Notes under the pieces: model-generated
Database searches by the model: none
Told to the model about the DNA's origin: nothing
The model's input: the letters and a program-made list of their open reading frames with translations, nothing else
Shown: positions 42,977 to 52,423 of the stretch, piece after piece
Position numbering within the stretch: position 1 is the stretch's first letter
Layout of the letters: each line of letters starts with the position of its first letter
From: Cladosporium sp. IMV 00045
Taxonomy: Eukaryota > Ascomycota > Dothideomycetes > Cladosporiales > Cladosporiaceae
DNA length: 62,988 nucleotides
Reading direction: 5' to 3'
Assembly (NCBI GenBank): GCA_001931905.2
Contig: MSJI02000916.1
Span: forward strand, 1-62,988
Translations under genes and position numbers: made by a program

Positions 42977-44371
42977 TCAAACCCAGTGAGCATCTTCAAA
43001 AGCGTAGCAACCCCTCAGAATTCTCTCGAACTCAAAGTCTCCATCCAAGCTCTCCTTGATGGAAGTAATAGCGTCAGACAACTCCGCCAGTTCTGCCGGA
43101 GTGCTGCCCATCTTGATGCACTCGTATTCAGATATTCTGAGACCTCTGTGTGCCCTCTGATTGTTTGCCAAAAAGCCGAGCCATGCATTCAGACCTGCCC
43201 TGGCTTTCGCACTTGGGCCCGACTTGTCCTCAGTGTCGTCATCCAAGTATTGTCCAATGTACCCATTCCATTCTGGCAGACGAGTGAGGAACTTCTCATT
43301 AAATACCAATTCGATCGCAATTGGAGTGTTGCACATGCGCGTGACGTTTTCCTCTTGAACTTTTGGAAAGAAGTGAGTGATGAAGGGTTGAAAATCGAAG
43401 TTGAGGACATGGAAGGTGATCTTGTCGAAGTCCGCACAGTGTGCTCTGGTTTGAAGGGCATCTTGGTACACCACCCGAAGCCTGCGGGTAGTACCGAGAA
43501 GAGCACCGCCGGTGCAATAGGTGAGTGGCAGTTTCTCCATGCTTCGTCGAGCCAACACCTCTGGTATGATCGTGATTCTCTTTTCCTTCGTAACAGACTT
43601 GAAGATTTCGTCGAGTAACTCAGTAGGTAATTTTTCCTCGGGGTTGACGAATTTAGGTTCTTTTCTCGTGCTGTCCAAGTTTGAGGGCTGGTCGCTCTCC
43701 CCTGAACTGTTTTGAGGGGCGTCAGGTGTTTGCGATGGCGTTTGGGCTTGGAGGGAGAGACTTGGCGACGAATGGATCAGGCCTGGCACAGCAACTGGGC
43801 CTGGCATGGCTGTAGCCGCAGAGACACGACTACTGGCCGCTACTGTCTTGGTTCTCCTTGCAAGGTGGGTGGGCGCCGCAAGGTCTTCGATAAGGGCCAA
43901 GTGGTCTTTGGCGTGGTGGTGTGCGCTCGTCGAGATACCCATCCCTGATGAGAAATGGGAGGCCGAGTTGGCTGTAGCTGCAACAGATGTCTTCTCGACT
44001 CTTGGTCTCTTACCCTTTGGGCCGTTGACAGAGAACTCGAACTCTTTGTGTTTGGACGAGAAGCCTTCAGTTGCGATCTGGAACGGGCTCCCACGCATCA
44101 CGGTAGACGTCTTGCTTCGAGCCGGAGACTCGACTGTCGCAAGCATCATGTGGGAACGCTTCTTCGAGCCTGGATTGTTAGAGGAGACGTCGAAGCTCGA
44201 AGAGGTGCGCAGGGATCTGTTGGTCGAAAGCTGGGACGAGAGGCTGGGCATCTGTGGATGTGTGGTGCTTTGCCTTTGCGGCTGGACGATATAGGGCGGT
44301 GCGCCGAACGGACGAAAACTGCGCATGCTCTCGTTTATATTGCCGCCAGACTGATGCCCATTCGGATCCAT
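42977..44371 (-). CDS. Unknown protein, intact member of a tandem pair
   Basis: The frame extends to 44611, but the methionine at 44371 (MDPNGHQSGG) is a reasonable start, giving 464 residues; the longer form would add 80. Residues 1-240 are Ser/Thr/Pro-rich and disordered. The C-terminal half, from LPTELLDEIFKSVTKEKR, starts like the leucine-rich helix of F-box-like fungal proteins and continues with alternating hydrophobic residues (ITFHVLNFDFQPFITHFF, RISEYECIKMG). I do not recognise a named family. A diverged, frame-broken copy lies 500 bases away on the same strand, pointing to local duplication followed by loss. Function unknown. Confidence 0.7.
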   Translation of the reverse strand: MDPNGHQSGGNINESMRSFRPFGAPPYIVQPQRQSTTHPQMPSLSSQLSTNRSLRTSSSFDVSSNNPGSKKRSHMMLATVESPARSKTSTVMRGSPFQIATEGFSSKHKEFEFSVNGPKGKRPRVEKTSVAATANSASHFSSGMGISTSAHHHAKDHLALIEDLAAPTHLARRTKTVAASSRVSAATAMPGPVAVPGLIHSSPSLSLQAQTPSQTPDAPQNSSGESDQPSNLDSTRKEPKFVNPEEKLPTELLDEIFKSVTKEKRITIIPEVLARRSMEKLPLTYCTGGALLGTTRRLRVVYQDALQTRAHCADFDKITFHVLNFDFQPFITHFFPKVQEENVTRMCNTPIAIELVFNEKFLTRLPEWNGYIGQYLDDDTEDKSGPSAKARAGLNAWLGFLANNQRAHRGLRISEYECIKMGSTPAELAELSDAITSIKESLDGDFEFERILRGCYAFEDAHWV

Positions 44372-44789
44372 ACTGCCTGTTGTATGGTTGGATGGCGTGG
44401 GATGTTGTGACCAGGAAGTTTGTCGAGGGTGTGGATGTAGATGGTGGAAGAGGGGGTAGTTATTATAAGATGGACGTTCATGTACACGCCTGGGGAGTAG
44501 CATTTCTGCGTTCGGACTTGACTCGCTCGCCGGTAAAACTGGTGGGCCGACCTTGCATTCACTAACAGTGAATGTCAATTTTCTCATTATTTCACCTTTA
44601 GTGGGAAGCACTGTAAGTCTCTGGCGTCATATCATGAAGTGAAGTCCGCACAGTCTTCTCTCCGAAAAGACCTACAGCGAAGGCGAAACGTGTCAGTGGG
44701 ATCGAAAGTTAAATCAGTGGAACATGAAAGACCTATAATAGAAGGCTATGGCCGTACTATCGATCAACGACACTCTTGTATGGCACAAT
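44372..44789. other. Spacer / promoter of the intact paralogue
   Basis: Includes either an N-terminal extension of the preceding gene (to 44611) or its promoter. Nothing else is supported. Confidence 0.35.
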
Positions 44790-45740
44790 CTATGGCTGAA
44801 CTTGGCGCCCGAACCCAAGAATTGGCTGAGCATTGTGGGAGTTCCGGCGGCGCGCGTTAGTGAAGAAAACCGCAGGAGCTGGTCTTCGAACGAGATTGTT
44901 GCTCAAGATCTTGACCCCCTGGCAGGCTAGGCATTGAAGCACCTCTGCTTGAGCTGGGTTGGCGATTGGGTCTCGACCGCATCTACAAGCTCTCCAGATA
45001 CGGTTTGCGATGCGTCCTCGGCGCGTAGCTGCGGTCGCTTGGTGAGTAAGGCCAGTTGCTTGTCTGAATTCTATATGTTCAAGCCATGCTGCATTGCGCT
45101 TTCTCTGATTGTTCAGCGTGACCCTGTTGTTGGCCCACTGATTTTTGCGATGTTGATAACACAAGATGCCACCCTCGAGAAGGTGCAGGCAAGTACAGGT
45201 GTTGGCTGGGTAGTCTATCATGTTGGCCATATTTATTGGTCTGATCCTCACTCTGTCGTAATCAGTCCGGTCTTGCCAGAGCAGGATCTCTCTTTCCTCG
45301 CAAAGCCGGCACATGGTGGTCAGAAAGTATCGTGGCAGAGTCTGTCTCGGCGGCACAACGGGTTGAGCCGCATTTGCCTGTGCGTTACGAGGGCGCAAGT
45401 TATATCGAGGTTGAGCGTTTGCAGGCGGTAATGGCATTGGTGGGCGGCGCGTCAAATGCGTTTTCGCAACTTTCCAAAATTGCTGGTGTTGGATGTTCAA
45501 CTCGCAATAGCGGCATACATTGTGGATGTAACCGTGCTGGTCTCGGCATGGCTTGTGCCGATACACATTCATTTGGCTTGCAGGAGTTCCCGGTGGCATG
45601 TTGATAGCACTGGAGCAAGGATTCGCATAAGAAATGCCCTTTCTTCTCTGCACTGCTCTGTCTGAGCATGGGAAGTGCTGCCCCCCAGGTGGCGCAATAG
45701 TAGGGGCAGGAGGGTTGTATGGCGGCATTGTCGATAACAA
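44790..45740 (-). CDS. Cys-rich unknown protein, possible zinc-binding
   Basis: A single-exon frame of 316 residues with no family I recognise. It has spaced cysteine pairs: CRDQHGYIHNVCRYC (about residue 65-80), CRLCEE (about 145), CTCLHLLEGGILCYQH (about 185-200), and CRCGRD...CLACQG (about 255-275). These C-x2-C and C-x-C groups with nearby His suggest several zinc sites. Between them are Pro-rich and Arg/Asn-rich linkers (PRYNLRPRNAQ). There is no signal peptide or membrane segment. An alternative start is the methionine at 45728. Nucleic-acid binding is a guess from the basic composition. It could also be a lineage-specific gene. Confidence 0.55.
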   Translation of the reverse strand: MLSTMPPYNPPAPTIAPPGGQHFPCSDRAVQRRKGISYANPCSSAINMPPGTPASQMNVYRHKPCRDQHGYIHNVCRYCELNIQHQQFWKVAKTHLTRRPPMPLPPANAQPRYNLRPRNAQANAAQPVVPPRQTLPRYFLTTMCRLCEEREILLWQDRTDYDRVRIRPINMANMIDYPANTCTCLHLLEGGILCYQHRKNQWANNRVTLNNQRKRNAAWLEHIEFRQATGLTHQATAATRRGRIANRIWRACRCGRDPIANPAQAEVLQCLACQGVKILSNNLVRRPAPAVFFTNARRRNSHNAQPILGFGRQVQP

Positions 45741-46252
45741 AAATAGTGATTGCGATCAAAATGGAGACTGGGATCGTGAGACCAGGGATGGATGAGGGTG
45801 ACTGTCCAGAATTAAAAAGCTGCCACGCGAACAAAGAGCTCATCCGCATCTGGTAATTCTGAAAGATCCAGCCGGTATTGGGCGAGCTTATGATACAAAC
45901 AAAGACTTTTGCCAAACAAAGAATGTCCGCGTTGATCGCAGCAAATAGCATACATTTTTTGTTTGGATATGCCATACGGCTGTTCTGCGCTCATTTGTGC
46001 ACAGCTGAGCTGGCGCATCGCGACCAGTCATTGTTGTCCCCGAAGCATGCTGGTAGCCGGATAGCGAAAATTGAGCTTGCGTTTGGCAAGCGTCCTGCAA
46101 GTCATATGAGGACGGCATCCTTGGTTTGCTGGTAGTGTTGCTGTGATAGTAGGACATTCCGTCCGACAAGCCAAAGGGTACACAAGCCTTGTCGGCATCG
46201 AAGCTCAAGATGCGTAATTGTTGACAAGTAACGATGACCATTTGAATCCAAT
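45741..46252. other. Spacer
   Basis: About 510 bases between two minus-strand genes. No gene, RNA or repeat could be supported. Confidence 0.4.
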
Positions 46253-46810
46253 TCAACGGCCAAAGAAGCCGCCAAAAAGGCTCCCGCCAGCACCACCAGC
46301 ACCCTGCCTCGCAGCCTCGGTCTCAATCCACTTCTTCAAAAAAGCCCTATTCTTTAAATCATCCAGCCGCGAAACCTTGGTCTCAAGCTGCGGCTCCTGC
46401 CGATCAAAGGCCAACAGCGTTGGAATTGAATTGATCATATAGCGCATGGGAACACCTCCCACACCACCGAGATCCGGGCTATCCATCTCGACCTCAACGT
46501 AAGACACGCCTCCCTCTTCCTCGCCGATGCCGTCCTTCTCCACCAGCTCCCTGAGCAGAGGTGAAACGACTTTGCATGAGCTGCACCAATTGGTTTTCCA
46601 GAGGGTCAGGAGTGGCGTACGGCTGCTGGCGGACATGAGGAGGAGGGTTTGCAGTTCGTCTTCGGAGCGGACGGGGGCTGGGAAGATGCGGTTCTTTGCT
46701 TGCGTCGCGGTGGTTGATGAGAATGTGCGGACTGCGCGCTGGGCGGGCATGCCGCGCAGCATTCTTGTAGATAGGGTGAAGGCCTTCATTGTGATCGTCT
46801 CAAAGTACAA
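46253..46810 (-). CDS. Mitochondrial thioredoxin-like protein
   Basis: A single-exon frame of up to 185 residues; the methionine at 46789 (MKAFTLSTRMLRGM) may be the true start. The first ~45 residues are Arg/Ser/Thr-rich without acidic residues, as in a mitochondrial presequence. The thioredoxin fold is recognisable from LLTLWKTNWCSSCKVVSPLL with the redox CSSC near residue 75, YVEVEMDSPD, and the cis-proline motif SIPTLLAF. The C terminus is Gly-rich (GGAGGSLFGGFFGR). The WCSSCK active site differs from the classic WCGPCK, so the redox potential may differ. The promoter carries a telomere-like motif about 100 bases upstream. Confidence 0.82.
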   Translation of the reverse strand: MYFETITMKAFTLSTRMLRGMPAQRAVRTFSSTTATQAKNRIFPAPVRSEDELQTLLLMSASSRTPLLTLWKTNWCSSCKVVSPLLRELVEKDGIGEEEGGVSYVEVEMDSPDLGGVGGVPMRYMINSIPTLLAFDRQEPQLETKVSRLDDLKNRAFLKKWIETEAARQGAGGAGGSLFGGFFGR

Positions 46811-46905
46811 CTGTAGTGTGAGAAGTGATTATTGGAATGGCGAGCAACTTGGGACATTGGACATTGGACATTGAAGTCCAGATTGCGTGAAGTGATGATG
46901 TCATT

Positions 46906-46921
46906 TTAGGGTTAGGGTTAT
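46906..46921 (+). promoter_or_regulatory. Telomere-like TTAGGG motif upstream of the thioredoxin gene
   Basis: Two consecutive TTAGGG units plus TTA lie about 100 bases from the start codon at 46810. Directly beside it (about 46851-46875) is a short direct repeat of ACATTGG. Such motifs can bind Tbf1/Rap1-type factors in fungi; a role here is inferred. Confidence 0.4.
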
Positions 46922-47067
46922 AGCCTTGCCCTCAATGCAAGCTTAAAACCTTAAAATGGCGTATCAAGACAGTGACTTGGTAACACTTTTACAAAGTACA
47001 GTTCATGCATGTACAAAATACACAATAAGGATCCTCAAAAGCCTCGAGCATCAAGCTCAGACCTACC

Positions 47068-48351
47068 TCAAAGCCCCATCAACTCCCTCAACCCCTCCAT
47101 ACGATAATCCTCCACGACAGTCTCCCAATCCTTCTCAACCAACCCATAAGTTTCATCATCATATTTCTCCGGCTTCCTCGGATTGAGCGCCCAGTACCCG
47201 AAATCGGCATCAACATCGCGCAAGAAGCGCATCAAGTGGTTCCAGTAATGCAGATCTCCTTCGCTCGCCGAATGCGGAGCCCCAAACTCTCCCACCCACA
47301 CAGGAGCCGTGTTAGAGCGCAGAAGGTAGGCCCAGTTGCTGTCCATGTCGTGTGCGAAAGAAGGATATGGGCGAGTGTGATAGGGCACTAAGCTCGACCA
47401 GCCGGACCAAGAGTAGACATGGCTGCTGTACACGACGCGGTCTGGAATGGAGAGCTCGATTGGGCGCGTGCGGGCGCCGGAACAGTCGTTGGCGGAGCTT
47501 ACGCCTTCGATGAACATGAGCCAGTTCGGCTGCATTTCGAGCAATGCTTCAGAGGCTTTCTCAGCAGCGTCGGCCCACATGGACCATGTCATGGTGCCCC
47601 AGATTCCGCGGGGCTCGTTTCGCAAGTCCGCGCCGATGACCAGAGGGTTATTGATGAAGGGTCTCATGATGGTCTTCCAGTTCTCGATCCAGGAGTCGGC
47701 GGTCTGGTGAATCTTGCAGATTGGACCGTATTGGTCATTCTTCCAACTTGAATCGCAGAGGTTCATGCCGTCGCACCACGCAGAGTTCGTGATGTGATTA
47801 TTGGGGATGACGGTGATGTTCTCGTCAGTCAAGGCTTTGACACAGGCATTGTAGACGTCGAGTGCGCGAGGACCTCGATTCGCATCACCCAGCCTCGTCT
47901 GATCAGTATTCCCATGCTTGTCGTAATCAGGCTCAAGCAAGTCGAGGTTGGCCTGTAGATGTTTTGGGTCGATGACTGGATTTTCTAAGACCATCTGATC
48001 CGAGTAAGGAAAGCGCACACTGTTGAAACCCATCTTCCGGATGGTCTTGGCTATGTCGGATCGATGTCTTACGTCCAAGCCCATAGGGACGAAGAAGATA
48101 TCACTTGCGCCATACCAATTGACGGACGCAAGTTTGTAGCGCTTTCCGTCTGCATCTACAATGTGCCTACCTGCGGTTCGTAGTGGTGGAGTGAGATCCG
48201 TTTCTGTCTTCGTGACTTCGCCAATGGGTGCCTGGACAGTGTAAGGGTAATTGGCAATTGCGGGCGGGAGTGCTTTGAACAGCAAAAATGCAGCCAAGAG
48301 CGAAATCAATAATGCCAACATTCTGGATCTTCGCGGTTTCATGAGTGCCAT
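47068..48351 (-). CDS. GH5-family glycoside hydrolase, membrane-anchored or secreted
   Basis: The frame extends to 48471, but the methionine at 48351 (MALMKPRRSRMLALL) is the best start, giving 427 residues. It has a short basic head followed by one hydrophobic segment (LALLISLLAAFLLFKALPP), as in a type II anchor or signal. The GH5 TIM barrel shows VNWYGASD, MGFNSVRFPYSD, PNNHITNSAWCD, the acid/base Glu in DLRNEPRG (about 246) and the nucleophile Glu in WVGEFGAP (about 353). The family hydrolyses beta-glucans, mannans and related substrates; the subfamily and substrate cannot be told from motifs alone. Two conserved catalytic Glu are present, so activity is expected. Confidence 0.9.
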   Translation of the reverse strand: MALMKPRRSRMLALLISLLAAFLLFKALPPAIANYPYTVQAPIGEVTKTETDLTPPLRTAGRHIVDADGKRYKLASVNWYGASDIFFVPMGLDVRHRSDIAKTIRKMGFNSVRFPYSDQMVLENPVIDPKHLQANLDLLEPDYDKHGNTDQTRLGDANRGPRALDVYNACVKALTDENITVIPNNHITNSAWCDGMNLCDSSWKNDQYGPICKIHQTADSWIENWKTIMRPFINNPLVIGADLRNEPRGIWGTMTWSMWADAAEKASEALLEMQPNWLMFIEGVSSANDCSGARTRPIELSIPDRVVYSSHVYSWSGWSSLVPYHTRPYPSFAHDMDSNWAYLLRSNTAPVWVGEFGAPHSASEGDLHYWNHLMRFLRDVDADFGYWALNPRKPEKYDDETYGLVEKDWETVVEDYRMEGLRELMGL

Positions 48352-49067
48352 TGTACAGTGCGCGGCATTGGAGACAGAATGGTAAGTCAAGTAGAACAAA
48401 AGATTGACAACGTGAAAGAGTATATGCAAGTTATCATTCACGAAAGGGAAAGCATGCTTATCACCAGACACTACTCACAGAATCTAAAGCTTGAGGTTGT
48501 CAGCAGCACTTGTGTGGGCACATCCGAAGGCTCCGGGTGTTTCGAATCCTTCTGGAGTTTTTGAGCCTTCAAGCTCGTAAGCGAGAGCGGAGAAGTTGTG
48601 CCTGCATCCTCGTCACACGACAACATGCCATATGAGGATGATGTGGTACGAAAAGGTGAAGGACAACTCTTCCGATAGCATCTAGGTAGATTGAGCCAAA
48701 ACGTGATAGTCAAATTACCTTATACATCCCTTCTGAGAGACAAGGAAAACTTCACTTCCCACGTCCGAGCGTCGGGTAGAGCCGCCTCCAAATCTTCTGA
48801 CATGTGATTGGTCAGTGCAGACCGTCATATTGGGACTTCATGACGACGTGTGTACATCATGGATAATAGCAACGATGTTATTCGATGATGGAACATGTCG
48901 TACAAGCCGTTGTTTATCAATAAATGTCTTCTATATCACATTACTTCTAGCGTAAACATCAATTGTCATCCATTAACTCATCAAACCGACCAATCCATAC
49001 ATCTAAACATCTAGACATTGGAAACACACCTCATCACTAACCCTATCCAACCTCACAAAACAATAAC
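48352..49067. other. Divergent intergenic region GH5/SDR
   Basis: About 700 bases that must contain both promoters. No gene, RNA or repeat was supported. Confidence 0.4.
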
Positions 49068-50171
49068 ATGGAAACCATCAAAAACAGCCTCGCCGAAAAC
49101 CTCGGCCAACCCTTCCACAACCTCGCGACCGGCAACCAAGCCTTCTCCCTCACCCACGTGCCTGATCTAACCGGCAAAGTCGCCGTCCTGACCGGCGGCA
49201 GCGAAGGCATCGGGTACGGCTGCACGCAAACGCTTCTCTCCCACAACATCAGCAAACTCTTCATCCTCTCGCAGAGCAGCGACAAAATCGACGAAGCGCT
49301 CAACAACCTCGAGCAAGAACTCGGCGCGCCCGCCCGCAAAGCCGTCGTCTGGAAGCAATGCGACCTGTCCGACTGGACGCGCGTGTCGGACGTGGCGGGG
49401 GAGATTTCAACCGAAACAGACCGCCTCGATATCCTCATCAACAACGCCGGAAGGGGCATCATGACGCAGCAGTTCGCTCCGACAAACGGCATTGACGCAC
49501 ACATGGCCGCGAACCACTTTGGCCACACGGTGCTGACATCCCACCTCCTGCCCTTGCTGAAGAAAACCGCCGACGCCGGCGACAAAGTGCGCATCGTCAA
49601 TCTCGCTTCGAGCCTGCACGAGGCCTGTCCCGAAGAAACGGCTTTCAAAGACGTCGACGAGCTGCAGAAGAATTACGGTCCGCAAGCGCAATACGGTCGT
49701 TCGAAGCTCGCCACGCTGCTGCATGCCAAGTACCTCGCGCGCCATTTGACGGCGGAGCACCCGAATATCCTTGCCAATGCGGTGCATCCCGGTGTGGTGG
49801 ATAGCGCGCAGACGAATGTGCATATCCACGAACCGTATCCGCTGCTCGGGTACGGGATGAGTGTGGGGTTGAAGCCGTTCAGGAAGAGTGCGTTGGAAGG
49901 GTGTGTGAGTGCCATGTATGCTGCGACGGCTTGTGAGGAGAGTGGGTTTTACAGTAAGTTTTTCGTTGAATGCATTGGTGCTCTTATGGTTGAAGATGGT
50001 CAGATTCGCTAATGTCTTCTTCGCAGTCGCGCCGCCGAAGATCGTCGAGAGGGGAGCGCTAAGGCCAATGACATGGACCTTGCCGAGCAGTTGATGAAGC
50101 TCACTAAGCAAGTCATCGACGAGAAGACGCATGCCTCTGAGAAGGGTTGCCCCATGCATGCTGCTTCATAG
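49068..50171 (+). CDS. Short-chain dehydrogenase/reductase with apparent one-base deletion near the end
   Basis: Exon 1 (49068-49953) and exon 2 (from 50027) flank a 73-base intron (GTAAGT...CGCAG). The protein has the SDR features TGGSEGIG (residues 42-49), INNAG, and YGRSK with catalytic Tyr near 209 and Lys. It resembles retinol dehydrogenase/WW-domain oxidoreductase-like fungal SDRs. After FYIAPPKIVERG the frame as written would end at 50094 (...TLPSS), but the family-like tail continues in another frame as AKANDMDLAEQLMKLTKQVI to the stop at 50169-50171. The break lies at the G run 50051-50054, as if one G were missing. This is either a sequence error or a recent frameshift. Substrate unknown. 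Confidence 0.82.
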
Positions 50172-50277
50172 AATTGAGGAAGTCGTCTGTCTGTAATACG
50201 GATTTATAATGCTGTCATGAATAGTTAATGCCAACTCATTGCCTCAACTCCAATTACTCGCTGGCCTTTTGCTTCTT

Positions 50278-51287
50278 TCAGTCGTCCTCGTCGTCGTCGG
50301 AAGAGTAAGCGCCCAATCCCAAACCTGGTGCTGTAGTTGTTGTGGTCGCAGGAGTGGCGGCAGGAGCAGGAGGGGAAGGCGATGCTGAAGTGGTAGAAGT
50401 AGGCTTCTCCTTGGATGGTTGTTCAGCGGTTTGCTTTTGGGTGGGAGCCGCAGCAGGAGCAGGAGTAGCAGCAGCAGGTTCACTCACTTCCTCCTCGCCG
50501 CCCGCATCAGCATCCCGCCGACCATCCTCATCTTCCTTCTTATTCTCCACCCTCCTCACCTTCACCAACCCAGCAAAACCCTCCCGTCCCTTCCTCCTCT
50601 TCCTGCCCTTACCAACCCCCCATTCCTCACCTCCTCCCAACACCTCTCCGACAATCCCACCCGCCTGCTCCGCCTCCTTCTCCGCCTTCTCAGCCTCCTC
50701 CCTCCTCCTCCGAAACTCATCCAAACCCTCCTGTGTATCTTTCTTCACGGCAGCTTCGCGCGCTCGCTGGCCCTCCTGCACGGAGTCGAGGAATTCGATT
50801 TCATCTTCGTCGAGAGACCGGAATTGGTTGGTTAGGCGGGAGGCTTCTTCAAAGGCTTCTTGTTTGGCGGCTGGGGTCAAGAAGATCCTGGCGGGCGCCG
50901 GTCAGTCTGGTTTGTTGGAGTGTTTTGTGCTTGCTTCATTGATGAGTCTTGGGCGTTGGGAGCGTGCGTACTTCTCACAAAGAGGGATAATATGGTGATT
51001 TGCGTAAGGAAAACGTGCGTGACTTTAGGAAAAAGGAGAGGAAGGGCAGAATGATAAAGGGAATCGAGATAGAGCTATCATCGAGTGAAGTTTTCAGAGC
51101 AAAGAAGAAAAAAACAAATACAACCTTTGTTCGCCTGCAAAGTCTCATACAGACTCTTGCCGCCCTCCTGCTTGCCGGCGTCCTGCCTGGCGAGCGCGGC
51201 GGCGTCGAGTTCCTGCTGGGCTTTCAGCCAGGCTTCGTCGCGCTGTAGCGGCTGCTCGTCGGTGCCGCCGCTGACGAAGCGTGACAT
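50278..51287 (-). CDS. FYV6: FAM192A/Fyv6-type splicing protein
   Basis: Two exons (51287-51125, 50870-50278) joined in phase encode 251 residues. The N terminus carries the FAM192A/NIP30 signature: FVSGGTDEQ, DEAWLKAQQELD, GKSLYETLQANK across the intron into AAKQEAFEEASRLTNQFRSLDEDEIEFLDSV. The rest is a charged coiled-coil-like stretch, a basic segment (KGRKRRKGREGF), a Pro/Ala/Thr-rich linker and an acidic C-terminal tip. The human homologue binds PSME3; yeast Fyv6 works in the second step of splicing. The 254-base intron has an unusual donor, GTTGTA, and is long for this window; the join is supported by the domain reading straight through. Nuclear location is expected. Confidence 0.85.
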
Positions 51288-52423
51288 GGCTTTAGTCTGA
51301 GAAGAGACTACTACGGCTTGTAGAGGGGTGTCTGGTGAGGTAGGTCTCTTGAGGGAGAAAGAGAGTGGTGATGATTTTAGTGAGTGGGTTCAATGTTGTG
51401 GGTGACGCGATTGAGCGCGGCTCTCGGATGCGGCTGGCTAAATGCAAGCTGATGGAGGGTGGATGCAGGGTCAGGGCAAAAGTCGCAGCTTTGTGCCTCG
51501 GTGCGAATGCTGACCACAGTACGTAGTCGGTAGTACTGCTCGTACTGCAGCTGTGGATTTGACACTACTACAGTCATTTTCTCTTGATGATGACGATCGA
51601 TAAGGTAAGGCAGAAAAGTAAAGCCGAAGTTCCGCCTGTTTTGTGAAAAGGGCTCGGCAGGTACAAGCGGGCGGCGGGCTATGGTACCTCCTAACGATCG
51701 GATACTGGGCTGGCTGATGGACCGGAATGTGGGGGTTGAGTGTGGTGAAAGCGTGTGGAGGAGGGGTGGAATGGATAATGGAGGAGCCATTACGTTGCCG
51801 CAATCTGGTGTGAGGATATGGTTCTCGGTAAAAACAGCGTTTCAACAGTCGTTGGTAGCGAAATGCTGCATGGCATGCGCGGGTGAATGTGATTACCAGG
51901 AATGTGGAGGGAGGACATTGAGAGATAGGGCTTGACGAGTGGCGAAAAGGCTACTTGCTGCAGTCAATTGTCAAGAGAAGGTCCATCCCGCGAGAGGCGA
52001 TTGATTGAATGCATGCCTTGCCTTGGGTTCGCTGCAGGGAAGAGGCGTAGGGTGGCGGCCATGTGCATTTCTGCCGCGCTCTGGGACTTGACGACTTCAG
52101 GCTAATTTATCCGCCAATGCAAGGCCGACAGACCCTCCCAGGCCCCGGTCGTGGAGGGGCAAAATGCGGCGGGAAGCTGTCGAGTTGTTTGGTGGCCGGT
52201 GACGATGGTGGGGCTGTTCGCGTTGCTGTTGATGCCATCGCCCTTCCAAAAGAGAACACCTTATCCAGTAGCTGCAGTTAAGAAAAAGTGCTCGCCCTCT
52301 TATTATTTGTTTCGCTTCTGTTTCCTCTTCCCTTCTCCTTTCTACATCTAACTTCACCTTCTCATCACCACACCGACACAACAACCTCTCTCCCAAACCA
52401 CACACCACATCACAACCGCAAAC
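51288..52423. other. Spacer upstream of the aldo-keto reductase
   Basis: About 1.1 kb with the promoters of two divergent genes. The reverse-strand frames at 51377-51845 have no recognisable features. The last 100 bases are pyrimidine-rich, a common feature upstream of highly expressed fungal genes. Confidence 0.45.
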
